Shown piece by piece: positions 30,944-40,653 of a DNA stretch of 46,859 bases (positions are counted from its first letter, which is position 1; each line of letters starts with the position of its first letter). Made by a program: the position numbers and the translations under genes. Under the pieces are notes generated by a model. That model saw only the letters and a program-made list of their open reading frames with translations, was not told the DNA's origin and did not search any database. Source of the stretch: Burkholderiaceae bacterium (GTDB lineage: Bacteria > Pseudomonadota > Gammaproteobacteria > Burkholderiales > Burkholderiaceae_C); the NCBI GenBank assembly GCA_017856435.1, contig JAFMFB010000017.1, positions 1 to 46,859 on the forward strand. Reading direction: 5' to 3'.

Positions 30944-32644
30944 TTACTGATGGGGGGGTGGGTAAACCACTTTGCCGCCAACGACCGTCATGACAGACTC
31001 AATATCCGCCATTTCCGCAAGCGGAACCCTGAAGTAGTCTTTGCTCAGAACTGCCAGATCGGCCCATTTGCCTACTTCCAAAGTGCCGCGCAAATGATCT
31101 TCCTTGGCCAACCAGGCGCTACCCGAGGTGTACATCTGAATCGCTTGCAATCGATTTGGAATCTCATGACTGGCGCGCAATGTCCGCCCGGACGCAGATT
31201 TACCGTCAAGCATCCAGCGCAAAGCAATAAAGGGGTTGTAATCTGCCACTCGGTGAGCATCTGTGCCAGCGCCAATACGTACGCCAACGCGAATGGCCGT
31301 ATTGAGTGGAGGCATGCGCTCCATGACCTTTTCACCATGGGCAGCGAGGCGCCGGTCGCCTTCCATGTACATGGCGTCTTGCATGGCCCAACCGACGCCA
31401 AGCCTTTTCATTCTTTGCAGGTTGTCTTCAGTTGCATCATTGAGGTGGGCAATTGACCAGCGCAGGGGGGCGATCGGTGTTTCGCGATTGACTTCTTCGA
31501 AGACATCGAGCAAACGATCCACTGTGTTGGCCTCATGCCAGTGTTGAGTCAAGGTGTAACCATTTTGAGCAGCCCATTTGGCAATGCGCAATAGTTTTTG
31601 CTGATCTGCAGGTTTCGGATCTTTGTTGTTGTACATGGAAAAGGCAACACGCTCACCAACGCCATGAAAGCGCAGCATGTCATCGCCAAAACCCATCGGC
31701 AGGAGTTGGGTCAGTTCCTTGAATTCCTCGAATTCCTTGTCTTTTTTCTGTGCGAAATAACTGTAACGAACCCTGACGGACAGAATGCCCTGGCGCCATA
31801 CCTCAAACAAGGGTTGATACTCCTCGGGCGTCATATTAAAGCCACCCGGGTCCATGACACCAGTTAGCCCGACACGATTGAGCTCAGTAAAAAACTGGCG
31901 CGTACCAGTTACTTTTTGGGCGGCATCTGGTTTGGGTAATTTGTCAAACAGAGGAACAATCCCGCCCACGATCGCGCCAGTTGGTTTTTGATCCCGATCG
32001 AGTTCGAACTTTCCTCCGGCCGGGAGGTCAGCTGCCTTGCTGATATTGAGGGCAGTGTAAGCCGCCGGGGTCAGCATGGCCCATCCATACATCCACTGAA
32101 CGTATACGGGGTGCTGGGGAGCAGCTGCCACCAGTTCTGCCTGCGTAGGACGGCGTCGCTCGGAAAATTGCTCTTCCGTCCATCCGCCGGCAACAATCAG
32201 CCATTGACCTGCTGGCGCTTTTTCTGCTGCGGCTTTCAGCCGTGCTAGGGCCTCGCTAAGAGATTTCGCACCAATCCAGTTGACCTCAGTGGCAAAACTC
32301 AAGGCCGCCCTGATAGCGTGGATGTGGGAATCAATCAGCCCGGGAATGACGGTTCTTTCCTGCAAGTCATGAACCTTTGTATTGGGGCCGATCAGGGCGG
32401 CCATGCTGTCGTTGGTTCCCAGAGACAAAATCTTGCCTTCCCGAACAGCCATGGCCTGAAAGATCTGGTCTTGTCCAGCCAGGGTATGAATCTTTCCATT
32501 TTTCAGAACCATGTCAGCCACACTGTTTGCCGATACGTTCTGAGCGACAGCAGATGTTGGGCTAGCCAATGAAAGGACCATGGACAGCATGAATGTGGCA
32601 CAGCTGAAACAGCTGCGGTAAAAAAAATGAGATTCAAGTTTCAT
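30944..32644 (-). CDS. Exported amidohydrolase, YtcJ-like (amidohydrolase family 3)
   Basis: 566 aa. An N-terminal signal peptide (about 1-35, ending SPTSAVAQ) suggests periplasmic location. The metal-dependent amidohydrolase pattern is present: DMVLKNGKIHTLAG at the start of the beta-sandwich, VIPGLIDSHIHAIRAAL (HxH), GGWTEEQF, LTQHWHEANTVDRLL, IAHLNDA, GAGTDAHRVADYNPFIALRWML, and the closing sandwich GTLEVGKWADLAVLSKDYF. The substrate is unknown; the family hydrolyses amides and cyclic imides. AAGGA is 6 nt before the ATG. The base composition is lower in GC than the flanking flagellar DNA. Confidence 0.88.
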   Translation of the reverse strand: MKLESHFFYRSCFSCATFMLSMVLSLASPTSAVAQNVSANSVADMVLKNGKIHTLAGQDQIFQAMAVREGKILSLGTNDSMAALIGPNTKVHDLQERTVIPGLIDSHIHAIRAALSFATEVNWIGAKSLSEALARLKAAAEKAPAGQWLIVAGGWTEEQFSERRRPTQAELVAAAPQHPVYVQWMYGWAMLTPAAYTALNISKAADLPAGGKFELDRDQKPTGAIVGGIVPLFDKLPKPDAAQKVTGTRQFFTELNRVGLTGVMDPGGFNMTPEEYQPLFEVWRQGILSVRVRYSYFAQKKDKEFEEFKELTQLLPMGFGDDMLRFHGVGERVAFSMYNNKDPKPADQQKLLRIAKWAAQNGYTLTQHWHEANTVDRLLDVFEEVNRETPIAPLRWSIAHLNDATEDNLQRMKRLGVGWAMQDAMYMEGDRRLAAHGEKVMERMPPLNTAIRVGVRIGAGTDAHRVADYNPFIALRWMLDGKSASGRTLRASHEIPNRLQAIQMYTSGSAWLAKEDHLRGTLEVGKWADLAVLSKDYFRVPLAEMADIESVMTVVGGKVVYPPPHQ

Positions 32645-32725
32645 GAAAATTCCTTGATGAGGCTGCAGGTTGAGTGAGTGCTTAGGTAAAGACGCATGGA
32701 AGTACGATAGTGCGTTGGAGGAGGG

Positions 32726-33118
32726 TCAGAGCAACATAGCCAATTCGATCAAATTGAAGTCAGGATCGCGGACATAAACCGACTGGATCGCGCCGGTGGC
32801 CCCTGTTCTGTTCACCGGGCCTTCCAGGATGGGCCAATTGCATTGCTTCAGACGCTGCACCACTTGTTGCAACGGTATGTCAACCAGAAAGCACAAGTCC
32901 TGAGATCCAGGCACTGGCAAATAGGCCTTGGGCTCAAATTCAGACCCTTGCACATGTAGATTGATTTTTTGTTGACCAAATTTGAAGGCGCGACGCACTA
33001 CCGGGGGCGTTCCACCCATGAAGGTTTCGAGTTGCATGCCCAAAACTCTGGTGTAAAAATCAACGCAGGCCGATTCACGTGCAGTGGTGAGCACCAGGTG
33101 GTCAAGGTGGTGAATCAT
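32726..33118 (-). CDS. VOC-family (glyoxalase/dioxygenase fold) protein
   Basis: 130 aa, the length of a single VOC unit. The pattern is typical: IHHLDHLVLTTARESACVDFYTRVLGMQLETF with metal-ligand His5, FKFGQQKINLHVQG, DLCFLVDIPLQQVVQRLKQ, and SVYVRDPDFNLIELAML with the final Glu ligand. The reaction cannot be assigned. It lies 81 bp upstream of, and co-directional with, the amidohydrolase. Confidence 0.85.
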   Translation of the reverse strand: MIHHLDHLVLTTARESACVDFYTRVLGMQLETFMGGTPPVVRRAFKFGQQKINLHVQGSEFEPKAYLPVPGSQDLCFLVDIPLQQVVQRLKQCNWPILEGPVNRTGATGAIQSVYVRDPDFNLIELAMLL

Positions 33119-33378
33119 TTGAAAACAAAGCTTGAGAATCCAGTTTGGACTTGGTTCGATTGCATACCAGTGATTCAGGTGAACATGATTGCTTAGTCGC
33201 GCTCAATGAACTAACCATAGCCCTGTACTAGAAGTTAAAACTTTGATGGCGGCAGCCAGGGATACTAATTTGAAGCAGTATCATACTTTTGGATTTAGAC
33301 GTTAAGCTGCCAGGCCGTTTGTGACTTAGTCACTCAATTTCTTTATCCCTTCATCCCCAACTCATTTGGAGTGTTGCC
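33119..33378. promoter_or_regulatory. Divergent region between VOC and cupin genes with a small operator-like palindrome
   Basis: 260 bp, AT-rich. A perfect inverted repeat GTGAC-TTA-GTCAC lies at 33321-33333, about 45 bp before the cupin ATG, and could be an operator. No other structure is clear. Confidence 0.35.
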
Positions 33379-33846
33379 ATGACCACCGCCATATCGCCTT
33401 TTGTTGACCACGCCAGCCTTGCGCCTAAGGCTTCGCGGTTCGTGGATGTTCCCAATCTGCCGTGGCGACCCACCCGCTTTCCGGGAATTGAGGTGAAACC
33501 CCTGCTGATGGATTCGGTGCAGGGATTGGCGACGGTGCTGATGCGTATGGCGCCGGGTTCCAGACTGCCAGATCATGAACATGTCTGTATCGAGCAGACC
33601 TGGGTACTGGATGGGCATCTGGTGGACCTTGATGGACCTGATGCTGGGCTTGAGTGCAAGGCCGGTCAATTCGTTTGGCGTCCTGCGGGCAGCCGACATT
33701 CGGCTTGGTCACCCAATGGCGGAACCTTCATTGCCATGTTTCAGATTCCCAATAAATTTTTTGAGGCCGATGGTCGCGTCACCGATATCAGCGGCAAGGA
33801 TTGGGAAGAGCTGTGGGGACAATGCCAGGCGACAGTCCAGGTATAG
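33379..33846 (+). CDS. Cupin-domain protein (ChrR/anti-sigma-like cupin)
   Basis: 155 aa with one cupin barrel: GLATVLMRMAPGSRLPDHEHVCIEQTWVLDGHLVD (HxH...E metal motif) and CKAGQFVWRPAGSRHSAWS (second motif His). It is probably a small metal-binding enzyme or sensor; no substrate can be named. GGAG is 7 nt upstream of the ATG. It stands alone on the plus strand. Confidence 0.82.
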   Translation: MTTAISPFVDHASLAPKASRFVDVPNLPWRPTRFPGIEVKPLLMDSVQGLATVLMRMAPGSRLPDHEHVCIEQTWVLDGHLVDLDGPDAGLECKAGQFVWRPAGSRHSAWSPNGGTFIAMFQIPNKFFEADGRVTDISGKDWEELWGQCQATVQV

Positions 33847-33941
33847 AAGTTTCAGGCTTAAAGATTCTGAACCTTGCGTTTTGAAACTGAACATTGACCA
33901 ATCTTCGCAGGTGCACTCAAGCCTGTTCAGTGAGGTAAAAG

Positions 33942-34781
33942 TTGTCAGACCTTGCCACTGGGCGTCACGCTATTGACCCCAGCTCATTAAGCGCCTTGCC
34001 TAACGCGGTTGGCATCTATATTTTCAGGGGCGAGGGAACCTTGCCACTCTATATTGGCAAGAGCCTGGACATTCGCAGCAGGGTGATGGCGCATCTGCGC
34101 GCCGATGATGAAGCCGCCATGTGGTCCCAAGCCCGACGGGTTGATTTTATTGAGACGGCTGGTGAGATTGGTGCGCTGCTACTGGAGGCCCGCTTGATCA
34201 AGCAATTAAGTCCCTTGTTCAATATCCGATTACGCCGGCTTCGCAATCTCTGCTCGGTCCGGTTGAATCAGGGCATGGGCGCTCTCAGTCCGGAGGTAGT
34301 GAGCGCCAGGCAGGTTGAGTTTGGCCAGACCGATGGCCTGTACGGGGTGTTCAGCTCGGTGCATGCTGCCAAACTCAAGCTGCGGGATTTGGCGGATCAG
34401 AACCGCTTGTGCCTGGGCCTGCTGGGGCTTGAAAAAGTCGGCGCCCGCGGATGTTTTGGCCTGCAGTTGAAAACCTGTCTGGGTGCCTGCGTTGGTCGAG
34501 AGGAGCGTGCTGCGCATGACCGTCGACTTTTTTCCGCACTGCAAGGACTTAAGGTTCATACCTGGCCATTTGAGCAGGCGGTTGATCTGGTCGAGGCAAG
34601 AGGTGCCTGGCAGCAAAGGCACCGGGTTGACCGATGGCGGCACCTGGGGAGCTGGTGCTCCTTGAGCGATCGCTTTGAACCGCTGCAACAACCGGGCTTT
34701 GATCTGGATACTTACAAGATTCTGGTCAGGCCGGTCATGCTCAATTCGGTTCGAATTGAGGCAGCACGTGAATCTGCTTAG
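33942..34781 (+). CDS. cho: GIY-YIG nuclease, Cho-type (UvrC homologue)
   Basis: 279 aa, like Cho, which makes the 3' incision in nucleotide excision repair. The GIY-YIG core is at about 20-100: PNAVGIYIFRGEGTLPLYIGKSLDIRSRVMAHL with catalytic Tyr and Arg, then EIGALLLEARLIKQLSPLFNIRLRR. A Cys-bearing segment (LQLKTCLGACVGREERAAHDRR) matches the UvrC/Cho C-terminal part of the module. It lacks the HhH and RNase H-like domains of UvrC. The start is TTG at 33942, supported by GAGG 6 nt upstream. Confidence 0.85.
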   Translation: MSDLATGRHAIDPSSLSALPNAVGIYIFRGEGTLPLYIGKSLDIRSRVMAHLRADDEAAMWSQARRVDFIETAGEIGALLLEARLIKQLSPLFNIRLRRLRNLCSVRLNQGMGALSPEVVSARQVEFGQTDGLYGVFSSVHAAKLKLRDLADQNRLCLGLLGLEKVGARGCFGLQLKTCLGACVGREERAAHDRRLFSALQGLKVHTWPFEQAVDLVEARGAWQQRHRVDRWRHLGSWCSLSDRFEPLQQPGFDLDTYKILVRPVMLNSVRIEAARESA

Positions 34782-34899
34782 TCAATCACATTTGATCTTT
34801 CATCCTTGATCCAAGGGCTGGCGCAGTTTGGTGAAGGCCGATCAGTGCGAGCGCTGCGCGGCGTGTTGAAAAATGCTGCGGGTTATTATGCGGGCCACC

Positions 34900-36306
34900 A
34901 TGAAACACGCGGAAATACTGGTTATCGGTCAGGGCGCTGCAGGATTGTGTGCCGCCATCTCGGCCAAAGAGGCCGCAGACGAAGCCGCTGTTCCCGTCAA
35001 GGTCACACTGGTGGATGCCCAGTCAGACCAGCAGTGCGGCGGCAACACCCGCTGGAGCCCCTCCAACATTCGTCTTAAAGTTGACCACCAGGTTGAACCT
35101 GGATTTGTCAACGCGATGCTTGAGCAGTCAGGGGGTAGGGCGGAGGCCGCCTATTTCGAACAGATTGCAAGCCAGTCAGTTGAACTGGTCAAATGGCTTG
35201 AGTCGATGGGTGTGCAGTTTCAGAGTCCACCGTACTACCTGGCTAGAGGCCCGGCTCGAATTCAACCTATTGGGGGTGGTGCAAGCCTGTTGAAGCATTT
35301 GACCGCCAGGGCAGTTGAACTGGGTGTTCAGTTGGTGCATGAATTGCGCATGACTGATCTGCAAGTTGAGGCGGGGCGCGTGGTGGGGATGTCGGGCCGC
35401 ACCCCCGATCAGACTGTAGTTGCTTTGCACGCCGATGCGGTCGTGCTGGGCTGTGGAGGGTTCGAGGGCAATGCCAGGATGTTGGCGGAACATCTTGGGC
35501 AGGCTGCAGCGGGATTTCGGCTGATCTCTCCTGGCACGGCTCACAACGATGGCGCCGGCATGCTGGCTGCCTTGGCCATCGGGGCCCAGACGGCCGGAGA
35601 CTTCTCGGGCGCCCATGCTGAGCCGATCGATGCCCGAAGTCAGCAGTCCGCCCCCGTGGTGCTTATCTATCCCTATGGCGTGGTGGTCAACGCCTTGGGA
35701 CAACGTTTTTTTGACGAAGGTGCCGGCTTGATGCATGAAACCTGGGAACAATTTGCCCATGACATGCAATTCAACTGCCCAGGCGGCACTGCCTATGTGA
35801 TTACCGATGCTTCGTTGCGGGACATCCCGGATTACCAGCGCGCCATCCGTTCCGAGCAGCCACCCATCGAGGCATCAAGCCTTGAAGAGATGGCAGGACT
35901 TTTGGGTCTGCCCCAGGATACGCTGCTACAAACTGTCAAGACCTTCAACGCCGCCTGCCGACCATCCAGCCAAGGCTTTGATGCCACTGTCACCGATGGT
36001 TTGGCCTGCTACCCGGCCAACCAGCCGCCCAAGACCAACTGGGCGCTTGCCCTGCAACGCCCACCCTTTCTCGCGTGGCCACTGGTTGGCGCCCTGGTGT
36101 ACACCCTGGGTGGGCTCAAGACTGATTTGCACGCCCGGGTGCTGGGCCCACAGGGTCCGATCACTGGGCTGTATGCCGCCGGTGAAATTACCGGGCATTT
36201 CTACGGATTGGCACCCAACTCTGTTGCCATGCTGCGAGCGCTGATTTATGGCCGGATTGCGGGCCGTCGCGCATTTGAAGACCTTGAAGAAAGCAAGATG
36301 AGCTGA
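34900..36306 (+). CDS. FAD-dependent dehydrogenase, tricarballylate dehydrogenase (TcuA)-like
   Basis: 468 aa from the ATG at 34900. The N-terminal dinucleotide fold has [21 protein letters not shown], then the [13 protein letters not shown] motif typical of TcuA and fumarate-reductase-type flavoproteins. Later come [34 protein letters not shown], and the C-terminal [31 protein letters not shown]. It is expected to oxidise a carboxylate to an unsaturated acid, using FAD. It lacks the residues for covalent-heme electron transfer found in secreted fumarate reductases. The stop overlaps the next ATG (TGATG), so the two flavoproteins are coupled. Confidence 0.8.
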   Translation: MKHAEILVIGQGAAGLCAAISAKEAADEAAVPVKVTLVDAQSDQQCGGNTRWSPSNIRLKVDHQVEPGFVNAMLEQSGGRAEAAYFEQIASQSVELVKWLESMGVQFQSPPYYLARGPARIQPIGGGASLLKHLTARAVELGVQLVHELRMTDLQVEAGRVVGMSGRTPDQTVVALHADAVVLGCGGFEGNARMLAEHLGQAAAGFRLISPGTAHNDGAGMLAALAIGAQTAGDFSGAHAEPIDARSQQSAPVVLIYPYGVVVNALGQRFFDEGAGLMHETWEQFAHDMQFNCPGGTAYVITDASLRDIPDYQRAIRSEQPPIEASSLEEMAGLLGLPQDTLLQTVKTFNAACRPSSQGFDATVTDGLACYPANQPPKTNWALALQRPPFLAWPLVGALVYTLGGLKTDLHARVLGPQGPITGLYAAGEITGHFYGLAPNSVAMLRALIYGRIAGRRAFEDLEESKMS

Positions 36307-37406
36307 TGGAAAAAGTAGATTGCGTGGTCGTTGGCGCAGGCGTGGTTGGGCTGGCTGTGGCGAGGTCGCTGGCCTTGCAGGGCCATGAAGTGGTGGTTCT
36401 GGAACAGGCAACAGCCATTGGTACCATGACCAGCTCGCGCAATAGCGAAGTGATCCATGCGGGTATCTATTACCCAAACGGCTCGCTCAAGGCCCAGTTA
36501 TGCGTCCAGGGTAAGCAGATGCTGTATGACTACTGCGAACAACGCGGCATAGGCTACCGCCGCTGTGGCAAGTTGATTGTTGCCACCCAGGATGAGCAGG
36601 TAAAACAGCTGCAGGGCATTATTGCCAGGGCTGCCGCCAATGGGGTGAACGATCTGGTGATGTTGCCCGCTGAGACAGCGCAGGCTATGGAGCCTGCCTT
36701 GCATTGCGTGGCAGCCATTCATTCCCCCAGTACCGGGATTGTGGACAGTCACGCCTTGATGCTCGCCTTGCAGGGTGATCTGGAAAATGCGGGCGGCATG
36801 GTGGCTTTCAATTCACCCTTGTCCCACGCCAAGGTCATGCCTGAGGGCATTGCCCTGTCTGCAGGCGATGGCACGGCGTTACTGGCCAACCGGGTGGTAA
36901 ATGCTGCTGGCCTGTTTGCCCCGCAATTGGCACAACAAATCGACGGTCTGGCCGCCGATAAGGTGCCCAAAGCCTATTTTTGCAAGGGCAATTACTTCAC
37001 CCTGTCCGGGCGTTCTCCCTTCACCCGACTGATCTATCCGGTGCCTGAGGCTGCCGGACTGGGCGTGCATCTCACCCTGGATCTGGGAGGGCAGGCCAAG
37101 TTTGGCCCAGATGTCGAATGGGTGGATTCACCTGAGCAGTTGCAAGTGGATCCCAGCCGGGGCGATGGTTTTTATGCCGAGGTACGAAAATACTGGCCGG
37201 ATCTGCAAGACGGTGCCCTGCAGGCGGGCTATTGCGGGATTCGTCCAAAAATAAGCTCGTCTTCCCAACCGGCCAGTGACTTTGTGATTCAGGGACCGGC
37301 CGACCATGGGGTGCCAGGTCTGGTCAACCTGTTTGGCATTGAATCCCCAGGGTTGACCAGTTCGCTGGCAATTGCGCAAAGGGTCAGCGAGTTGCTGACA
37401 CCCTGA
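36306..37406 (+). CDS. FAD-dependent oxidoreductase, L-2-hydroxyglutarate oxidase (LhgO)-like
   Basis: 366 aa with the DAO fold: [30 protein letters not shown] (FAD-binding GxGxxG), [43 protein letters not shown], and [23 protein letters not shown] and [17 protein letters not shown] near the C-terminus. These match L2HGDH-like 2-hydroxyacid oxidases. A side-chain difference in substrate is possible. It is coupled to the TcuA-like gene. Its stop codon directly abuts the stop of the convergent dehydrogenase gene. Confidence 0.82.
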   Translation: MEKVDCVVVGAGVVGLAVARSLALQGHEVVVLEQATAIGTMTSSRNSEVIHAGIYYPNGSLKAQLCVQGKQMLYDYCEQRGIGYRRCGKLIVATQDEQVKQLQGIIARAAANGVNDLVMLPAETAQAMEPALHCVAAIHSPSTGIVDSHALMLALQGDLENAGGMVAFNSPLSHAKVMPEGIALSAGDGTALLANRVVNAAGLFAPQLAQQIDGLAADKVPKAYFCKGNYFTLSGRSPFTRLIYPVPEAAGLGVHLTLDLGGQAKFGPDVEWVDSPEQLQVDPSRGDGFYAEVRKYWPDLQDGALQAGYCGIRPKISSSSQPASDFVIQGPADHGVPGLVNLFGIESPGLTSSLAIAQRVSELLTP

Positions 37407-38468
37407 TCAACCCGCGCGAATCAACTTCAGCAGCGCCTCGCCGCTAGCACGGGTACCCAACTTGCCGCCGACATCCCGGGTGCAATCGCCTTGGGACACA
37501 CTCTGGGTGACAGCTTGTTCAATCGCGTTGGCCGCTGTGGCAAAGTCATCAAGTCCTTTGCGCTGACCATGCCAGCGCAGCAACATGGCGGCAGACAAGA
37601 CTGAAGACAGCGGATTGGCAATGTCCTGACCGGCGATATCGGGCGCGGAGCCGTGGGCGGCCTGCCCCATGGCGTGGTCTATCCCGGCGTTGAGTGAACC
37701 ACCCAGACCCAGGCTGCCAGACAACTCGGCGGTCAGATCCGAGAGGATGTCGCCAAACATGTTGGTGGTGACGATGACATCAAAGCGGCCGGGCGCGCGC
37801 ACCACATGGGCCATCATGGCGTCAACAATGAAGTCGTCCACCGTCACTTGTGGAAACTCTTTGGCTACCTCGCGACAGGCGTCGAGAAAGATGCCGTCGG
37901 TGACTTTGAGCACGTTGTGTTTGTGGACCAGTGTCAGATGCTTTTTGCGTTGCATGGCCAGCGCAAAGGCGCTGCGGGCAATGCGTTCGCAGCAACTGCG
38001 GGTAATGCGACGCAGAGCGATCCCCACATCGGGTGTGACCAGAATTTCACCATTGCCCGCTGCCATATTGCGGTCGGCATAGAAACCTTCCGTGTTTTCC
38101 CGCACCACGATCAGGTCAAAGGGCGGTGTGATCGTCTTGACCCCCTCGTAGGTGCGTGCCGGCCGGATATTGGCAAACAGGTCAAGGTTCTTGCGAAAAA
38201 ACATCGAAGGGTTGATCTCCCCCTTGGCTTCATCCTTGAAGTCATAGGTTGCCATGGGGCCGAGCATCAGGCCGTCGGCTTGTTTGACCTTGTCGAACAG
38301 CGCCGGGGTGATGGTGGTGCCATGCAGGCGCAGGCTTTCATGACCGGCCACATCCGGCAGGAGTTGAAGCTGCAGCTTGTATTTTTCTGAAACCAGTTGC
38401 AAGACATTGACCGTGACCTGCATGGTCTCAGGTCCAATGCCATCGCCGGGCAAGACAACAATTTTCAT
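37407..38468 (-). CDS. Isocitrate/isopropylmalate-type beta-decarboxylating dehydrogenase
   Basis: 353 aa. It has the family N-terminus MKIVVLPGDGIGPETMQ, the FANIRPARTY and VVRENTEGFYADRN substrate loop, the catalytic KHNVLKVTDGIFLD Lys, metal-binding DAMMAHVVRAPGRFDVIVTTNMFGDILSDL, and the NAD-site GSAPDIAGQDIANPLS. It oxidises a (2R,3S)-3-alkylmalate-type hydroxyacid with decarboxylation. Being outside a leu operon and next to Bug and FAD genes suggests a catabolic substrate (tartrate or homoisocitrate-like). Last gene of a seven-gene operon; 2 bp after the Bug gene. Confidence 0.85.
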   Translation of the reverse strand: MKIVVLPGDGIGPETMQVTVNVLQLVSEKYKLQLQLLPDVAGHESLRLHGTTITPALFDKVKQADGLMLGPMATYDFKDEAKGEINPSMFFRKNLDLFANIRPARTYEGVKTITPPFDLIVVRENTEGFYADRNMAAGNGEILVTPDVGIALRRITRSCCERIARSAFALAMQRKKHLTLVHKHNVLKVTDGIFLDACREVAKEFPQVTVDDFIVDAMMAHVVRAPGRFDVIVTTNMFGDILSDLTAELSGSLGLGGSLNAGIDHAMGQAAHGSAPDIAGQDIANPLSSVLSAAMLLRWHGQRKGLDDFATAANAIEQAVTQSVSQGDCTRDVGGKLGTRASGEALLKLIRAG

Positions 38469-38470
38469 GC

Positions 38471-39463
38471 TCAGTTGTTCGATTTGATATTGGCGTCGTT
38501 GACCAGCTTTTCAAACTTGGCGGCCTCGGACTTGACATAGGCGGTGAATTCAGCGGGTGTATTGCTGGGCACCGACACGTTGTCCGCATCCAGACGTGCC
38601 TTGATATCCGGGCTGGCCAGAATGCTGTTCACTTCCTTGTTCAGGCTATTGATAATGGCCTGGGGTGTGCCGGCCGGAACAAACAGCCCGCCCCACAGGG
38701 TGTAGCTGAAGCCTGGCAGCCCAGACTCGGCCACGGTGGGCACATCAGGCAATGAATTCATGCGCTGGGGGGTAGTGACAGCCAGGGCCCTGAGCTTGCC
38801 GCCTTTGACCTGTGGCACTGCAGCGGAGGCGCTGCTGAAAAATCCCTGCAAACGACCGGCCATCAGGTCAGCCATCAGGGGGCCAACACCTTTGTAGGGC
38901 ACATGCACCATGTCGAGCTTGCCGCCCAAGGCCAGGGCAGCCGCAGACAGGTGACCGGGCGTGCCCGCGCCGACCGAGCCATAGCTGAACTGACCCGGTT
39001 TGGCGCGTGCTTGCTGTATGAATTCAGCCATGGTCTTGTAGGGCGCATCCAGTGGCGCCAACAAAACCAGTGGGGCGTTGCCGATCAGAACCACTGGAGT
39101 GAAATCTTTTATCGGGTCATAGCCCAGATCTTTGATCAACAGCCGGTTGACGGTGATTTCTCCGGTCTGGCCCAGAAACAGGGTGTAACCATCGTTCTTG
39201 GACTTGACCGCCAGACTGGTGCCGATCGTGCCTGATACGCCTGGCTTGTTGTTGATCACCACAGGCTGTTTGTAGATAACGCTGAGTTTGTCACCCACCA
39301 GTCGGGCAAAGGTATCACCCTGTCCGCCCGGGGCATAGGCCACCACAATTGAAATGGGTTTGTTGGGATAGTCGCTGTCAGCAGCATGAGCGGTCATGCC
39401 CGACAGGCTGAGCGCAAGCAGGCTCAGAAAACCGGCAAAGAAGGTTTTGGTCATGTATCGCAT
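38471..39463 (-). CDS. Tripartite tricarboxylate transporter substrate-binding protein (Bug family) 1
   Basis: 330 aa. A signal peptide (ending MTAHAAD) and the Bug pattern: YPNKPISIVVAYAPGGQGDTFARLVGDKL, VVINNKPGVSGTIGTSLAVKS, LGYDPIKDFTPVVLIG, FSYGSVGAGTPGHLSAA, MVHVPYKGVGPLMADLMAG. It is a periplasmic carboxylate-binding protein delivering to TctAB-like permeases, which are absent here. 9 bp after the EthD-like gene. Confidence 0.93.
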   Translation of the reverse strand: MRYMTKTFFAGFLSLLALSLSGMTAHAADSDYPNKPISIVVAYAPGGQGDTFARLVGDKLSVIYKQPVVINNKPGVSGTIGTSLAVKSKNDGYTLFLGQTGEITVNRLLIKDLGYDPIKDFTPVVLIGNAPLVLLAPLDAPYKTMAEFIQQARAKPGQFSYGSVGAGTPGHLSAAALALGGKLDMVHVPYKGVGPLMADLMAGRLQGFFSSASAAVPQVKGGKLRALAVTTPQRMNSLPDVPTVAESGLPGFSYTLWGGLFVPAGTPQAIINSLNKEVNSILASPDIKARLDADNVSVPSNTPAEFTAYVKSEAAKFEKLVNDANIKSNN

Positions 39464-39472
39464 GGGGGTCTC

Positions 39473-40111
39473 CTAGGTTGTAAGTTGTTTAAGTTTGAGT
39501 GGATGATCAATGGCTTCGAACATGGTGCGCAGGGTGTTGGTGAAGTGCGGCCGGCAAATATCACTCCAGGCTGACCCGCGCACGGCCAGCCAGGGGGGCG
39601 ACCCCAGCACCTGGGGTCCGATTAGGTCATAACAGGCAAATGAATGCGGTGAGTGATCCAGGTTGAGATAGCGGCGCGCGAGCACCGTCCCGACTACCTG
39701 GGAAAGTCCCGGCATATGTTCCTCGTCGTACCAGCGAAAAATTTCGTGGTGCCAGCCATCTTCAGGGTCGGTTTCCACAACATAGTGGACTTTGGGTTGT
39801 TCTGCCGCACTGGCACCAGGCAGGTACATGGCGCAGTGCAAACGCGAAACCAGCCCTGCGTTGCCAGAAATTTGCATCCAGGCTGATTGAACCCGCACCG
39901 CATCCTGAGCGCTCAGCGCCATCGGGTCGGAGAGGTGCAGGTAGATATGGTGCAGGGGGCGCTGGTTCTCCGCCCGCGCGGTCGATACGGCGTGCAGGGA
40001 CATCGAAGTCGACAGCAACTGGCTGCTGGTTGCAAGCCAGTGGGCCGGCATGGCAGGGTCAAAGGTGGCCTCTGTCTTGAGCAAGAGGCAGTCGGTGAGC
40101 GTGTCCGACAT
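39473..40111 (-). CDS. EthD-like / dimeric alpha-beta barrel family protein of unknown function
   Basis: 212 aa from the ATG at 40111; the longer frame to 40234 is antisense shadow of the upstream gene. No signal peptide. The C-terminal half resembles EthD/ABM-type domains: IFRWYDEEHMPGLSQVVGTVLARRYLNLD and the closing FTNTLRTMFE. The N-terminal part (SDTLTDCLLLKTEATFDPAMPAHW) repeats this type of fold weakly. Such proteins often assist ring cleavage or bind small aromatic acids, but the role here is unknown. Starts 1 bp after the CMD gene stop. Confidence 0.65.
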   Translation of the reverse strand: MSDTLTDCLLLKTEATFDPAMPAHWLATSSQLLSTSMSLHAVSTARAENQRPLHHIYLHLSDPMALSAQDAVRVQSAWMQISGNAGLVSRLHCAMYLPGASAAEQPKVHYVVETDPEDGWHHEIFRWYDEEHMPGLSQVVGTVLARRYLNLDHSPHSFACYDLIGPQVLGSPPWLAVRGSAWSDICRPHFTNTLRTMFEAIDHPLKLKQLTT

Positions 40112-40112
40112 G

Positions 40113-40634
40113 TCAATGGCCGATATGCAGGGCGACCAGCACCCTGGAGACCATGTTGTAGGCGCCAATGGTGATGCACAGGTCCAGCAACTCCTTGCCT
40201 GCATAGTGGGCAGCAATTTTGTTGAACAGGGCATCGGGCACTTCGATCTGCCGGGTCATGGTGTCAGTCAGTTGCAGCACCAGCTGCTCATGGTCGGTGA
40301 AGACTGGAGAAATGCTCGCTTCCTTCGCTGCATCAATCTTGTGGTCCGGGACGCCGGCTTTCTTGGCATGCTCAATGTGGGCTTCAAACTCATAGGGTGC
40401 CTGGTTCAGGGCGGCGACTCTGAGAATGACCAGTTCGCGCAGGTCGGCCGGCAAGCTGTTGCGCTGGCGAACCGCACTCAGAAATTCTTCCCAGCCTTCA
40501 GCCATCACCGGGCTGTTGAGCAGGTATTGGTAGAGCGGGGTGATTTTTCCGCGTTTTCGGATGATCTTGCCCTCCAGTTCGGCCAGCTCGGGCCGGGTGC
40601 CAGGGGCTATCGGGTCAAGGCGAGATTTCGACAT
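40113..40634 (-). CDS. Carboxymuconolactone decarboxylase-family protein
   Basis: 173 aa from the ATG at 40634 (MSKSRLDPIAPGTRPEL). A helical CMD/AhpD-like protein with LSAVRQRNSLPADLRELVILRVAALNQAPYEFEAHIEHAKKAGV. The CXXC pair of AhpD is absent at the usual place, where Asn/Glu/His residues (FEAHIEHA) remain as in the decarboxylase branch. It probably acts on a lactone or keto-acid. 19 bp after the second Bug gene. Confidence 0.82.
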   Translation of the reverse strand: MSKSRLDPIAPGTRPELAELEGKIIRKRGKITPLYQYLLNSPVMAEGWEEFLSAVRQRNSLPADLRELVILRVAALNQAPYEFEAHIEHAKKAGVPDHKIDAAKEASISPVFTDHEQLVLQLTDTMTRQIEVPDALFNKIAAHYAGKELLDLCITIGAYNMVSRVLVALHIGH

Positions 40635-40653
40635 GGGCGTGGGCGGATACAAC

